From UBA5239 sp040394635 (GTDB taxonomy: Bacteria; Verrucomicrobiota; Lentisphaeria; Victivallales; Victivallaceae): a stretch of DNA of 64,000 nucleotides. Made by a program: the position numbers and the translations under genes. This document shows, piece by piece, positions 52,866 to 60,762 of the stretch (positions are counted from its first letter, which is position 1; every line of letters starts with the position of its first letter). The notes under the pieces were generated by a model. The model ran no database searches and was not told where the DNA came from. It was given only the letters and a program-made list of their open reading frames with translations. Where the stretch lies: positions 1-64,000 of the forward strand of contig JBEBRW010000003.1 of assembly GCA_040394635.1 (NCBI GenBank), written 5' to 3'.

Positions 52866-52899
52866 GGCCGTCTCGAGTTTTATCGAGGCGGTCTTTTTT
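52866..52899 (+). terminator. Intrinsic terminator
   Basis: GGCCGTCTCGA pairs with TCGAGGCGGTC (including G-U pairs) around a short loop and is followed by six to seven T residues. It ends the nuclease/zinc-ribbon transcript. Confidence 0.8.
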
Positions 52900-52931
52900 A
52901 TCTTATTCATCATAGATTGGCTTCCTTACGC

Positions 52932-53002
52932 GCGATCACGTGTGCGATCACGTGTGCGATCAGGCGTGTGCGATCAGGCGTGTGATCGCGTGCGCGCGCA
53001 CG
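52932..53002. repeat. GATC-rich iteron-like tandem repeats
   Basis: Two copies of GCGATCACGTGT (52932-52955) and two of GCGATCAGGCGTGT (52956-52983) are followed by a degenerate GATCGCGTGCGCGCGC stretch. Five GATC sites fall within about 60 bp, and the segment is strikingly GC-rich in AT-rich surroundings. It lies in a gene-free gap (52836-53172). It resembles replication iterons or a partition/regulator site; no known consensus was matched. Confidence 0.85.
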
Positions 53003-53172
53003 AAGTAGAACGTTCACTTTGGGGCGCAAATGGTAAAAATAAGCCGCCCTCTACCGTACTGAACTACTCTTTGAGCAAGGAATTTTAGAAGGCAGGGGGG
53101 TATATTTGCAGGCTCTTACTAAAATCTTCTCTTGGCCCCTATGTGTAGAACCAAAACACATGGAGGTTGCCA

Positions 53173-53562
53173 ATGACAACGACAGATTTATCAGACTTCG
53201 GACACCGGGAATTAGAGATGCTGGAAAAGTTGCTTTGCGCCATGAGAACGCAAGGACTGCCAAATGACTTCGAGGATTGCGAAGTTACCCCAGTGATGAA
53301 TCAATGCTCCGGTGATGTTTTCTTGTCGAACGCTCAATATCAGGTTGCTATGATGAACGGCGGCAAGCTGGAGTCGTTCTATACGCTCCCTTCCGGTAAA
53401 GAAGGTTTTGCCAATGAACTCTACGATTTGTTTCAAGGCGGCTACATCGACGATGAACGCGAATTGGAACAGCTTATTGAGATTTTGGCCGCAAACGGCC
53501 TTCTCGATGAAGTTGAAGCCGTCCGGGTAAAGATTGTGCCGCAACATACAAACGTTGCGTAA
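53173..53562 (+). CDS. Hypothetical protein of element A
   Basis: This 129-residue acidic, mostly helical protein has no signal peptide or membrane segment. GGAGG sits 6 bases before the ATG at 53173. No family was recognised. It lies between the iteron-like repeats and the serine recombinase gene, a position that would suit a small replication or regulatory protein, but nothing in the sequence proves that. Confidence 0.55.
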   Translation: MTTTDLSDFGHRELEMLEKLLCAMRTQGLPNDFEDCEVTPVMNQCSGDVFLSNAQYQVAMMNGGKLESFYTLPSGKEGFANELYDLFQGGYIDDERELEQLIEILAANGLLDEVEAVRVKIVPQHTNVA

Positions 53563-53721
53563 GGCCCGCCAGAGCGCATTTAACCGGGGTTTTCTGCCGG
53601 AGGAAGGGAACTCCATTCTTCGCGCCCCTGCCGTTCAATAAAATGTTCGTTGTACTGCACGGCCAAAATCAATGATTTCTATGCTCAAAAAAAAGAAACG
53701 TATTTCTGCACGGAGAACAAT

Positions 53722-54318
53722 ATGAAATGTATCATCTATACAAGGGTATCGACAGAAGACCAAACCACGGAGAATCAAATAGCCCAGTTACAGGAATATG
53801 CCGACAGGCAAGAATGGCAGATCGTTGCCGTCAAGACTGATATTTGTTCTGGCAGTAAGTCGGCTGATGATCGAGTTGGCTTGAAAGAAGTGTTTGACCT
53901 CGCCCGAAAAAGAAAGTTCGATGTACTGCTTTTCTGGAGTTTGAATCGTCTCAGTCGTGAAGGAACACGGAAAACACTGGAGTACCTATCTCGCCTCGAT
54001 GCTTACAAGGTGAAATGGCACTCCTATAGCGAGGAGTATATATCTTCACTGGGGATATTCGCAGACGCTATCATATCGCTCATGGCGTGTCTTGCAAAAC
54101 AGGAACGTATCAGAATCTCCGAAAGAACCAAGGCGGGGTTAGCCAGAGTAAAATCACAAGGTAAATCACTGGGACGGCCAAGAACCGATTCAAGGTTAAT
54201 CAATCAGGCATTTCATTTGAAGGAATCCGGCCTGTCATATTCCGAGATTGCCAAAGAAATGGGGCTGTCGAAATCCAGAGCTTTCCAGCTATGCCGCGAA
54301 TCGCAGTCCATTACTTGA
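53722..54318 (+). CDS. Small serine recombinase (resolvase/invertase type), element A
   Basis: This 198-residue protein has the catalytic Ser10 in MKCIIYTRVSTEDQ, FWSLNRLSREG with the catalytic Arg residues, RISERTKAG in the E-helix and a C-terminal helix-turn-helix (GLSYSEIAKEMGLSKSRAFQL). GGAGAA is 8 bases before the ATG at 53722. It is a close paralogue of the protein at 59144-59722. It could resolve multimers or invert a segment. No clear crossover inverted repeats were found nearby. Confidence 0.92.
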   Translation: MKCIIYTRVSTEDQTTENQIAQLQEYADRQEWQIVAVKTDICSGSKSADDRVGLKEVFDLARKRKFDVLLFWSLNRLSREGTRKTLEYLSRLDAYKVKWHSYSEEYISSLGIFADAIISLMACLAKQERIRISERTKAGLARVKSQGKSLGRPRTDSRLINQAFHLKESGLSYSEIAKEMGLSKSRAFQLCRESQSIT

Positions 54319-54442
54319 CTTATTTGTAATTCAGTGATATATTGCGAGTTACAATTTAACCACTAAAAAATGTGACACGAAACGAGTCACCGAAAACAGC
54401 GTGGAAATATTGGGTTTAATGACTGGAAATAAAGAGGTTAAA

Positions 54443-54466
54443 AAAGAAATGGTCGGGGTGAGAGGA
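54443..54466. repeat. Right direct repeat (attR) of element A
   Basis: This is identical over 24 bp to 46483-46506. Here the similarity to tRNA continues further, forming a 50-nt tRNA 3' half. Confidence 0.8.
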
Positions 54467-54499
54467 TTTGAACCTCCGGCCTCTGCGTCCCGAACGCAG
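54450..54499 (-). pseudogene. 3' half of tRNA-Pro(CGG), nucleotides 27-76
   Basis: On the minus strand CTGCG-TTCGGGA-CGCAG is a perfect anticodon arm with anticodon CGG. It is followed by a 5-base variable loop, a T-arm GGAGG-TTCAAAT-CCTCT, the acceptor 3' strand CACCCCG, discriminator A and encoded CCA. C1-G72/A73 identity fits tRNA-Pro. Upstream of nucleotide 27 no D-arm or acceptor 5' strand (expected CGGGGTG) exists, so it is not a functional gene here. It looks like an attachment-site core carrying the anticodon-to-3'-end block. Confidence 0.85.
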
Positions 54500-54780
54500 A
54501 TTTGGTCCCCTCGAAGACCCTCTATAAGCTCAAAACGTGACATCAGTATACCCTATGAAACAGCAAGTTTCAGGGACGGTTTCCGAGCGGCTGTTTGAGC
54601 TCACAATAAACATTTTTCCATAATTGACGTCAATCAATCAACCTCAACAATGTTGTTGCAATAATAAAGTAAGCCAAAAAGTGAACGATTTCAAGCCCTA
54701 TCGTTGAAAAAATGAACAATCCGTTTGAATCTGAATAACGTCCGTCTATATTAGTCGTCAAATATATTGAAGGATTGTTT

Positions 54781-55797
54781 ATGGAAGAGCATTTACCACA
54801 GAAGAGTCAGTTCCTGATCTATCAGACCGAGGATGGAAAAATAAAGCTGGATGTCCGTTTTGACGATAATACAGTGTGGCTCTCTCAACAGCTCATGGCC
54901 GAGTTGTTCCAGACCACCAAACAGAACGTCAGTCTGCACATTAACAATGTTATTGAGGAGAGGGAATTGGATGAGGAGTCAGTTGTCAAGGAATTCTTGA
55001 CAACTGCCCGTGATGGGAAAAACTACCGGACCAATTACTATAATCTTGACATGATCATCTCGGTCGGCTACCGGATCAAGTCCAAAGTCGCTACGCAGTT
55101 CCGAATCTGGGCGACCAAACACCTGAGCGAGTTCATTCGCAAAGGGTTTGTATTGGACGATGAGCGCTTGAAGAACCCGGACTTGCCATTCGACTATTTC
55201 GATGAATTGGTTCAACGCATTCAGGATATTCGGACATCGGAGAAACGCTTCTATCAAAAGATTACCGACATTTACGCCACCAGCATCGACTATGACCCGA
55301 CTACCGACATAAGCATAAACTTCTTCAAAACGGTTCAGAACAAGATGCACTGGGCCATTACCGGCCAGACCGCCGCCGAAATCGTCGCCACCAGAGCCAA
55401 CCATCAGCTACCGAATATGGGCCTTACATCTTTCAGGGGCGACAAGGTACGGAAGTCAGACGTGGGTATCGCCAAGAACTATCTGAACGAGCCGGAAATC
55501 TCCGCCCTTAACAACTTGACGGAACAATACCTGATCTTCGCTCAAGGACAGGCCATGCAACGGATTCCGATGCACATGACCGACTGGATCAAGAAGCTCG
55601 ATGCTTTCATCTCCATCAACAACCGCCAAATCCTCGACAATGCCGGAAAAATCTCTCACGAGCTGGCGCTGGAAACGGCCAACCGTGAATACGACATCTA
55701 CAATACCCTCCGCATCGCCACCCAGTCCCAAGCCCTCAGCGATTTCGACAGGGTCATTGAAAAACTGCCTCCTCCAACGAAGAAGAAATCTAAGTAG
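54781..55797 (+). CDS. rhuM: RhuM-family protein
   Basis: This 338-residue protein has the RhuM family N-terminus: QTEDGKIKLDVRFDDNTVWL, QLMAELFQTTKQNVSLHI and VVKEFLTTARDGKNY. It also has YNLDMIISVGYRIKSKVATQFRIWATK (quoted in part: NLDMIISVGYRI and FRIWATKHL). RhuM was named from a Salmonella pathogenicity island. Its biochemistry is unsettled, and homologues sit on mobile and defence-rich islands. The ATG at 54781 has AAGGA 7 bases upstream. It is followed 8 bases later by an unknown gene, likely one operon. Confidence 0.88.
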   Translation: MEEHLPQKSQFLIYQTEDGKIKLDVRFDDNTVWLSQQLMAELFQTTKQNVSLHINNVIEERELDEESVVKEFLTTARDGKNYRTNYYNLDMIISVGYRIKSKVATQFRIWATKHLSEFIRKGFVLDDERLKNPDLPFDYFDELVQRIQDIRTSEKRFYQKITDIYATSIDYDPTTDISINFFKTVQNKMHWAITGQTAAEIVATRANHQLPNMGLTSFRGDKVRKSDVGIAKNYLNEPEISALNNLTEQYLIFAQGQAMQRIPMHMTDWIKKLDAFISINNRQILDNAGKISHELALETANREYDIYNTLRIATQSQALSDFDRVIEKLPPPTKKKSK

Positions 55798-55805
55798 GAA
55801 GACTT

Positions 55806-56516
55806 ATGATAGCTGGTTCAGAAAGCGAGGCACTGTTGATTGTCGGCAAAGAGGCCATGTTGAATTCCAAATGGACTGAATATGCTCAATACTGTTTTGA
55901 TCGGGAGAAGGGGTTAAGAAGAGACGCATTCACTCATCTGAATAAGTTTCTTGACTTTGCCGATGACTGGACTTTTGAAGAGAAGGTCGAGTTTGTGAGA
56001 TTTCTTTTCCCCTATTGTGAAAACGTTACAAACGCCGATTATGGTCCATTGCCACATCCTCTGATGGAAAGGCTCATCAAGCCGGTATTGGAAGAATGGT
56101 GCATCAAAGAGGCCGGTGATTCCACTCCATTCCGCTGGTATGGGAAATACTGCCATGGAGGAAGGGGATACATCGACAAAGCATTGACGATCAACCCTGT
56201 CGACTATGTAGCAAGAGAAATCTTGACCGAATGGTCAATAGACGGTCTGTTTTATTCAGTCCACCATTTGCCGGATATTTATATTGGCGATTATAAAGAA
56301 GATTTACTGCTCATTAAGGAAGTGGAAGCACATATTCAGTTATTGGCCGACTCTCAACGGCAAGAATATTGGACCAAAAGACTTGAGAGTGTTGCCGAAT
56401 TGATCAGTAACTATGCTGACTGGGTAGAATCAGGGCATCCGAATTTGCAAGAATGGGGTGAGAAGAATAAGAAAAATGTTTCGTCTGGTGTAAAGATTTA
56501 TTATTATGATAGTTGA
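55806..56516 (+). CDS. Hypothetical cytoplasmic protein following rhuM
   Basis: This 236-residue soluble protein is rich in aromatic and acidic residues, with helical repeats suggested by WTEYAQYCFDREKG and LRRDAFTHLNKFLDFADDW. No family was recognised. AGGA precedes the ATG. Its position directly after rhuM suggests a shared transcript. An antitoxin or immunity-like role is possible but untested. Confidence 0.55.
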   Translation: MIAGSESEALLIVGKEAMLNSKWTEYAQYCFDREKGLRRDAFTHLNKFLDFADDWTFEEKVEFVRFLFPYCENVTNADYGPLPHPLMERLIKPVLEEWCIKEAGDSTPFRWYGKYCHGGRGYIDKALTINPVDYVAREILTEWSIDGLFYSVHHLPDIYIGDYKEDLLLIKEVEAHIQLLADSQRQEYWTKRLESVAELISNYADWVESGHPNLQEWGEKNKKNVSSGVKIYYYDS

Positions 56517-56599
56517 AATGATTAAGTTGACGATATTTCTATTTATGAAAAACAATTCGTCTGAATTATGTCTTCACATTCAACATCAAGGAAATCAAA

Positions 56600-56959
56600 A
56601 TGGACAGAAGTGAAAATTTCTATGAAATCTCGCATCTATTGAAATACCAGAGAAGTTATTCTTCTGACCCGGAATTAATTAATCGGAAAAGAATAACTAA
56701 TAAGCCCATTTTCATTTCGCAAGCAGTTTATGATATTCTTCCGGAAGAAGGAATGCGAGAAGCCTTTTTGAGTAGGCTTCAAGGTAAAGTAAATGAATTA
56801 TGGGGCTCTGAGCGGTATGAGATTGCGTTCTATGATATATTGTATTTGAATGGATATCAGGACTTTCGTATGTATAAGCAGGAATATGGTTCTGTTGTGC
56901 TTATGGATAAAGAACCTGAGCCGCCTCGTCATTTATTGCGATTTCCAGAGGATGACTAA
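56600..56959 (+). CDS. Hypothetical protein
   Basis: This 119-residue soluble protein has no recognised domain. It has a Ser/Tyr-rich N-terminus and an acidic Pro-containing tail (DKEPEPPRHLL). AAGGA lies 7 bases before the ATG. It is convergent with the AlbA_2 gene, 56 bases away. Confidence 0.5.
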   Translation: MDRSENFYEISHLLKYQRSYSSDPELINRKRITNKPIFISQAVYDILPEEGMREAFLSRLQGKVNELWGSERYEIAFYDILYLNGYQDFRMYKQEYGSVVLMDKEPEPPRHLLRFPEDD

Positions 56960-57015
56960 TTAAGCTTCGAGGTTGACTGCCAGGAGTGAACCTATCGGTT
57001 ATTTGGTAAAAAGAT

Positions 57016-57822
57016 TTATTCCTCAAGCAACTTTTGAATTCTCTTTTTCTTTACTTCAACCATCCGATTAATAAATTGTTCATAGCTTTCTTTTGGAGCA
57101 TGTGGATTTCTTCTTTTAGTGGAAACATCCTCCATCAGTTGTGAGAATAATTGGGCGGTATGAAAAAGATTGGACCTAAGATATTCAGGAACTTCCTTGT
57201 ATAATAGTTTTAATTGATCTAAATGTTCCTGTAAAGTTAAATCAGTTGATGAAACCAGTGGATATATCGCCTCAATTTTTCGTTGAAGAAGTTTATCTAA
57301 TTCTTCTGTTTTAATTTTTTCACATTTGGTTCCACGACGAATATAAATAGTATCTTGAATTATATTTTTCCCATCGGCTTGGGATATAAACGGTAAATGT
57401 GTAGGATTATCATCAACAATAATCATTTGAAAATTCTTCCCTTCAAGCTGTTGATATTCAGTACTTTTATAGGAGAAATTAAGTATTTCATACTTCAAAT
57501 TTGAAGAAATATATTTTCTTACACTATCATCAACACTTGCTTTATCCCTTAAAGCATCTATGCCAATAGGCACATGCATTCCATCATCGCTTTCAGAAAT
57601 TCCAATTACTATTATTCCTCCGCCGCTATTTGCAAAGGAGAGTAGAATCTTAGCTAATTTTTCTCCCTCAATCCATTTAGATTTAAAATCCACGTTATCA
57701 TATTCACCAGTATCTCCTTTCATGAATCTTCTGAAATTCTCTCTGGTTGGTTCCTGTAATAATTCGTACATAATGTCTTTTATCTGCTTAACTGGAAGAT
57801 TTGTTGATTTTTGCTCATTCAT
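57016..57822 (-). CDS. Schlafen/AlbA_2 domain protein
   Basis: This 268-residue protein's core (about residues 30-180) is an AlbA_2/Schlafen nucleic-acid-binding fold. Visible are DNVDFKSKWIEGEKLAKILLSFANSGGGIIVIGIS (in part: FKSKWIEGE, FANSGGGIIVIGI), DPI-like VPIGIDAL, and the late YIRRGTKCEKI. The C-terminal ~90 residues are helical. Stand-alone proteins of this type occur as regulators and as parts of anti-phage systems; which applies here is not evident. Very AT-rich coding suggests recent acquisition. GGGAG is about 10 bases before the ATG. Confidence 0.82.
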   Translation of the reverse strand: MNEQKSTNLPVKQIKDIMYELLQEPTRENFRRFMKGDTGEYDNVDFKSKWIEGEKLAKILLSFANSGGGIIVIGISESDDGMHVPIGIDALRDKASVDDSVRKYISSNLKYEILNFSYKSTEYQQLEGKNFQMIIVDDNPTHLPFISQADGKNIIQDTIYIRRGTKCEKIKTEELDKLLQRKIEAIYPLVSSTDLTLQEHLDQLKLLYKEVPEYLRSNLFHTAQLFSQLMEDVSTKRRNPHAPKESYEQFINRMVEVKKKRIQKLLEE

Positions 57823-57968
57823 AAATTCTAAGCTCCCTTGAAATAAATTTCTTTTAGAAAAATATAGATGTATTTAAGAATAATACAAATTACTATATCA
57901 TCTCAATTTATAGAAGAGCCAAATTTAAATTATGTCCTTGGAAGAGTCGCAAATACTATTCTGAACAC

Positions 57969-59114
57969 CTACTGAACACTATGCAAACCGATGCAGAACT
58001 TGTGGCCATCGGTGCCTTCGCCGTTGTATAGGAGTTTGTAGGTCTGGAGGCAGTTCTGTTTGCCGGTGAGCTTGACGACCAGTTCCATGTCCATGAGTTC
58101 GGTCAGGTGGGTGTGGAGGCGGGTCTTAGCCCAGCCGGTGTGTTGCATGGCTTCGCTACGGGTGAAGATTTTACGGTCCATCGCCAGTAGTTGATGGAGG
58201 AGGTCTCTGGCCGGGAGGGAGAGATCGTCCAGTGAGACCCCGAGTAGCTCGGAGGTGAGTTTCACGGCCATGTCGATGTCGGTGCGGTCCACTTCGATGT
58301 ATTCGATGCCCTCGTAGCGTTTAACTGGTTTCTGCATCTGTCGGAGGAATGCTACCGTGTTGATCAGTTGGAGGAATTTCGGTTGGTCACGTCTTGCCTG
58401 TAAGCGGTCGTCTTCATAAAAGAGTTCATCGGCGTAGGGGTTGACTATGGCATAGGGTTCGAGTAGGCGTTGAAAGGTCTGGTGTTTGCCGATGATGCCG
58501 TCTACTTCGGCGTTGGTCTTCAGCCCGGCGAGAGTATGGGCCCTGCGTTGCAATTCCAATATGCGGCGGGTTTGCTCACGGCTTTCATCGACACCGAGGA
58601 CGAAGAACCGGGATTTCGTTTCCGGGTTGATCTCCGGGTTTGTAGTCGTCTGGAAGATGGAACAGCCACCTTCGACGTGAAGAGTCTGACCGTGGCCGCC
58701 TGATACCGTTTCTTGGGCCAGATAGCCCTCGGAAATCAATGTTCTGATCGCATACGTGTCTTTGACCCCTGCGGTCTCTTCCAGAGCGAGGAGTTTGCCT
58801 TTCAACGATTTCATGTAAAACAGTGCCTTGTCGGTGATCGCTGATGCACGGATGACGGATTCGGGCGGTATGAGCTTCAGGGTCTTGTCCTGCAAGGTCG
58901 ACTTGCCAGCGCCCGAGGATGACAGGACGAGGATATTCAACGGTTTCTCCAGCAGGCGTGACGTTGCGGCCAGATAGGCCATGAGCTTGTTGGTTTCTTC
59001 GCCGACGAGGCCGAGCTTTTCATAATCGTCGAGGATGGTCTGGAAGATGTCGCTTTCGCCCATTTTGATGGCGTAGTCGGTGTAATCGGGTTCAAATGCA
59101 AGATTGGTGTTCAT
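57969..59114 (-). CDS. Primase-associated P-loop ATPase (helicase-like C-terminal module)
   Basis: This 381-residue protein has Walker A SSSGAGKST (residues 65-73), a Walker B-like LLALEETAG (about 109-117), FQTTTNPEINPE as a sensor-1-like stretch and VDESREQTRRI. This arrangement resembles the C-terminal ATPase part of long CHC2-zinc-finger primase proteins of mobile elements. Here the zinc-finger and TOPRIM primase parts are missing. The last ~80 residues look like a winged helix (TRSEAMQHTGWAKTRLHTHL). It may be a replication helicase for element B. It lies 29 bases after the serine recombinase gene on the same strand; AGGAG is 8 bases from the ATG. Confidence 0.7.
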   Translation of the reverse strand: MNTNLAFEPDYTDYAIKMGESDIFQTILDDYEKLGLVGEETNKLMAYLAATSRLLEKPLNILVLSSSGAGKSTLQDKTLKLIPPESVIRASAITDKALFYMKSLKGKLLALEETAGVKDTYAIRTLISEGYLAQETVSGGHGQTLHVEGGCSIFQTTTNPEINPETKSRFFVLGVDESREQTRRILELQRRAHTLAGLKTNAEVDGIIGKHQTFQRLLEPYAIVNPYADELFYEDDRLQARRDQPKFLQLINTVAFLRQMQKPVKRYEGIEYIEVDRTDIDMAVKLTSELLGVSLDDLSLPARDLLHQLLAMDRKIFTRSEAMQHTGWAKTRLHTHLTELMDMELVVKLTGKQNCLQTYKLLYNGEGTDGHKFCIGLHSVQ

Positions 59115-59143
59115 GGTGTGTTCTCCTATTATTCAGTTGGTGT

Positions 59144-59722
59144 TTATCGGCAAAGTTCGAAGGCACGGACTCGGGACAGGTTCAGTTCACGGCCTATGGC
59201 GGCAAACGACAGGCCCTGTGACCGGAGCTGTTTGGCATGGTCGATGACTGCCGGATCGGTTTTGGGACGGCCTATGGCTTTGCCGCTGGCTTTCACTCGT
59301 GCCATCCCGGCCTTGGTTCGTTCGGATATGCGGATTTTCTCCTGCCGGGCCAGTGCGCTTAAAATAGCGATCACTGCGTCACTGAACGGCCCCAGAGAAT
59401 CGAGATAGGATTCGCTGTAGGAGCGATAGCCGACTCCGTATTTGTCAAATCTGGTCAGGTATTCCAATGTTGTTCTCGATCCCTCACGGCTTAAGCGGTC
59501 AAGAGACCAGAACAACAGAACATCGAACTTTTTCTTATGAGCCAATGTGAATACCCGGTTAAGGCCGGAGCGCTCTTCCGCAGACTTGCCGCCGCTGGCT
59601 ATATCGGTTATGGTTTCAACGATGGACCAATTCTGACGACTGGCATACTCTTTCAATTCGAGTAGCTGGTTTTCGACGGTCTGGTCTTCGGTACTGACAC
59701 GGGCATAGATGATGCATCGCAT
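59144..59722 (-). CDS. Small serine recombinase, element B
   Basis: This 192-residue resolvase/invertase has Ser10 in MRCIIYARVSTEDQ, FWSLDRLSREG, RISERTKAGMARV and a terminal helix-turn-helix (GLSFAAIGRELNLSRVRAFEL). It aligns without gaps of note to the element A recombinase over its whole length. TAGGAGG is placed about 8 bases before the ATG. It is followed by the P-loop ATPase gene, so recombination and replication functions share a transcript. Confidence 0.92.
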   Translation of the reverse strand: MRCIIYARVSTEDQTVENQLLELKEYASRQNWSIVETITDIASGGKSAEERSGLNRVFTLAHKKKFDVLLFWSLDRLSREGSRTTLEYLTRFDKYGVGYRSYSESYLDSLGPFSDAVIAILSALARQEKIRISERTKAGMARVKASGKAIGRPKTDPAVIDHAKQLRSQGLSFAAIGRELNLSRVRAFELCR

Positions 59723-59900
59723 GGTTTTTCCTCCTATGTTCGGAAAATGGTTTTCAAAAACTGTTAATTTTTTCAGGGTGAATTTTTCAGAAAATGTCTA
59801 TTCGGAAAAACGGTCCCTTTATCGAGCAGAGTAAAAATTGCGGCCTGTCGTACCTCCTATGGACAGGACCGGTTAATCCCTTCTCACTTCGTGGGCCGGG

Positions 59901-59937
59901 CTGGCGGTTGCCGTAAATGCCGCCAGATCGGCGGCGG
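59901..59937. repeat. Overlapping GC hairpins in the 59723-60002 gap
   Basis: CTGGCGG/CCGCCAG (59901-59926) and CCGCC/GGCGG (59920-59937) are mutually exclusive stems sharing one arm. This is the leader region of the serine recombinase on the minus strand, after the amidotransferase stop. Alternative pairing could act as an attenuator or a recombinase/replication site. No T-run follows. Confidence 0.45.
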
Positions 59938-60002
59938 TGGATAGAAACTCGTAAAATTGGCTATAATGGCGGAAAAATGACTGAAAGTGGAGATAAAACG
60001 GC

Positions 60003-60752
60003 TTAAAAGTCGATAAAATCTGCTATATCAGGCGTTTTCGTGTCGGCCCAGACATCGCCGCATCCAAAACAGTAATACATACCGTCTTCTCTCCCGACTT
60101 GAGATTTACAATAGGGGCAAATACCCCGGTTGAGTTTGCGAAGTTCCTTCCATGTCGGGATGAAGTAGTAATCGTCGCTCGGCCAGTCCCAGAGCAGATT
60201 TGAATAATATACGCCGTCGATGCATTCCCACTGCCCGAATAGATGGACCTTGTCTCTGGTCATGATTGCAATCCGGTTATCATCCACCATGCCCGGAATC
60301 AAGTCTGGAATGGCCGTCACGTTACGAAAGAGACTTTTACCGGCAATTACCCGGCATAGCTCCATAGTGTCGGAAATATCCACGTTTCCGGGCTTTAGAG
60401 GCAACATCCCGTTATGAATCAGGGCATAGTTGGTCAATACGTTGGTATGCTGTAAGAGCCGTATATACCGTGTGAATGCAAATGGATGGGTGTTGCCCGG
60501 ACAAATACCGCCATGCGTGGCTATCCTGAAGTGTAAGAGCAAATCTCCGGCAAAGTCGGCAAGATGATACTTCTCATAAGCTGTGACAAAGTGTTCCCAC
60601 GTCATATAACCCTTATGAATCTCAATGGCATATTTTTCAGCTCCGGTGAGCAGGGCAAATCCTGCTCCATCTGGATTAGCGGTCCAGCATTTTTCCAATG
60701 TCGCCAACGGCGGGGTTTGAACGTCTTTTGGCTTGTAGATTGCGACACACAT
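60003..60752 (-). CDS. Class II glutamine amidotransferase with C-terminal zinc ribbon
   Basis: This 249-residue Ntn-hydrolase has Cys2 (MCVAIYKP) as predicted nucleophile after Met removal. It is followed by the class II GAT motifs NPDGAGFALL, HFRIATHGGICPGNTHPF and YALIHNGML, and SDTMELCRVI. The C-terminus has CPYCKSQVG and YYCFGCGDVW (four-Cys zinc ribbon). It would release ammonia from glutamine or handle a similar amide. It lies 10 bases after the amidoligase gene on the same strand with a strong GAGGAGG site. This pairing is known in mobile elements and phages as a predicted peptide/amide ligation system. Confidence 0.85.
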   Translation of the reverse strand: MCVAIYKPKDVQTPPLATLEKCWTANPDGAGFALLTGAEKYAIEIHKGYMTWEHFVTAYEKYHLADFAGDLLLHFRIATHGGICPGNTHPFAFTRYIRLLQHTNVLTNYALIHNGMLPLKPGNVDISDTMELCRVIAGKSLFRNVTAIPDLIPGMVDDNRIAIMTRDKVHLFGQWECIDGVYYSNLLWDWPSDDYYFIPTWKELRKLNRGICPYCKSQVGREDGMYYCFGCGDVWADTKTPDIADFIDF

Positions 60753-60762
60753 ATTGACCTCC

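Larger units (their letters stand above)
46483..54466. mobile_element. Integrative element A, ~8 kb, in tRNA-Pro 3' end
   Basis: The element is bounded by the 24-bp direct repeat. It encodes a tyrosine integrase at the left end, a small protein, a polymerase-like protein, a nuclease lipoprotein, two zinc-ribbon membrane proteins, a DnaJ-zinc-motif peptide, an unknown protein and a serine recombinase, all on the plus strand. No relaxase, type IV secretion or phage structural gene is seen, so it is a small genomic island or satellite-like element. Base composition is visibly more AT-rich than the flanking genes. Confidence 0.75.

Noticed and set aside
52932..53002. CRISPR-like array
   Set aside because: The units are directly adjacent without spacers, so this is a tandem repeat, not a CRISPR.
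54450..54499. Functional tRNA-Pro gene
   Set aside because: No D-arm and no 5' acceptor strand complementary to CACCCCG are present upstream of the anticodon arm.
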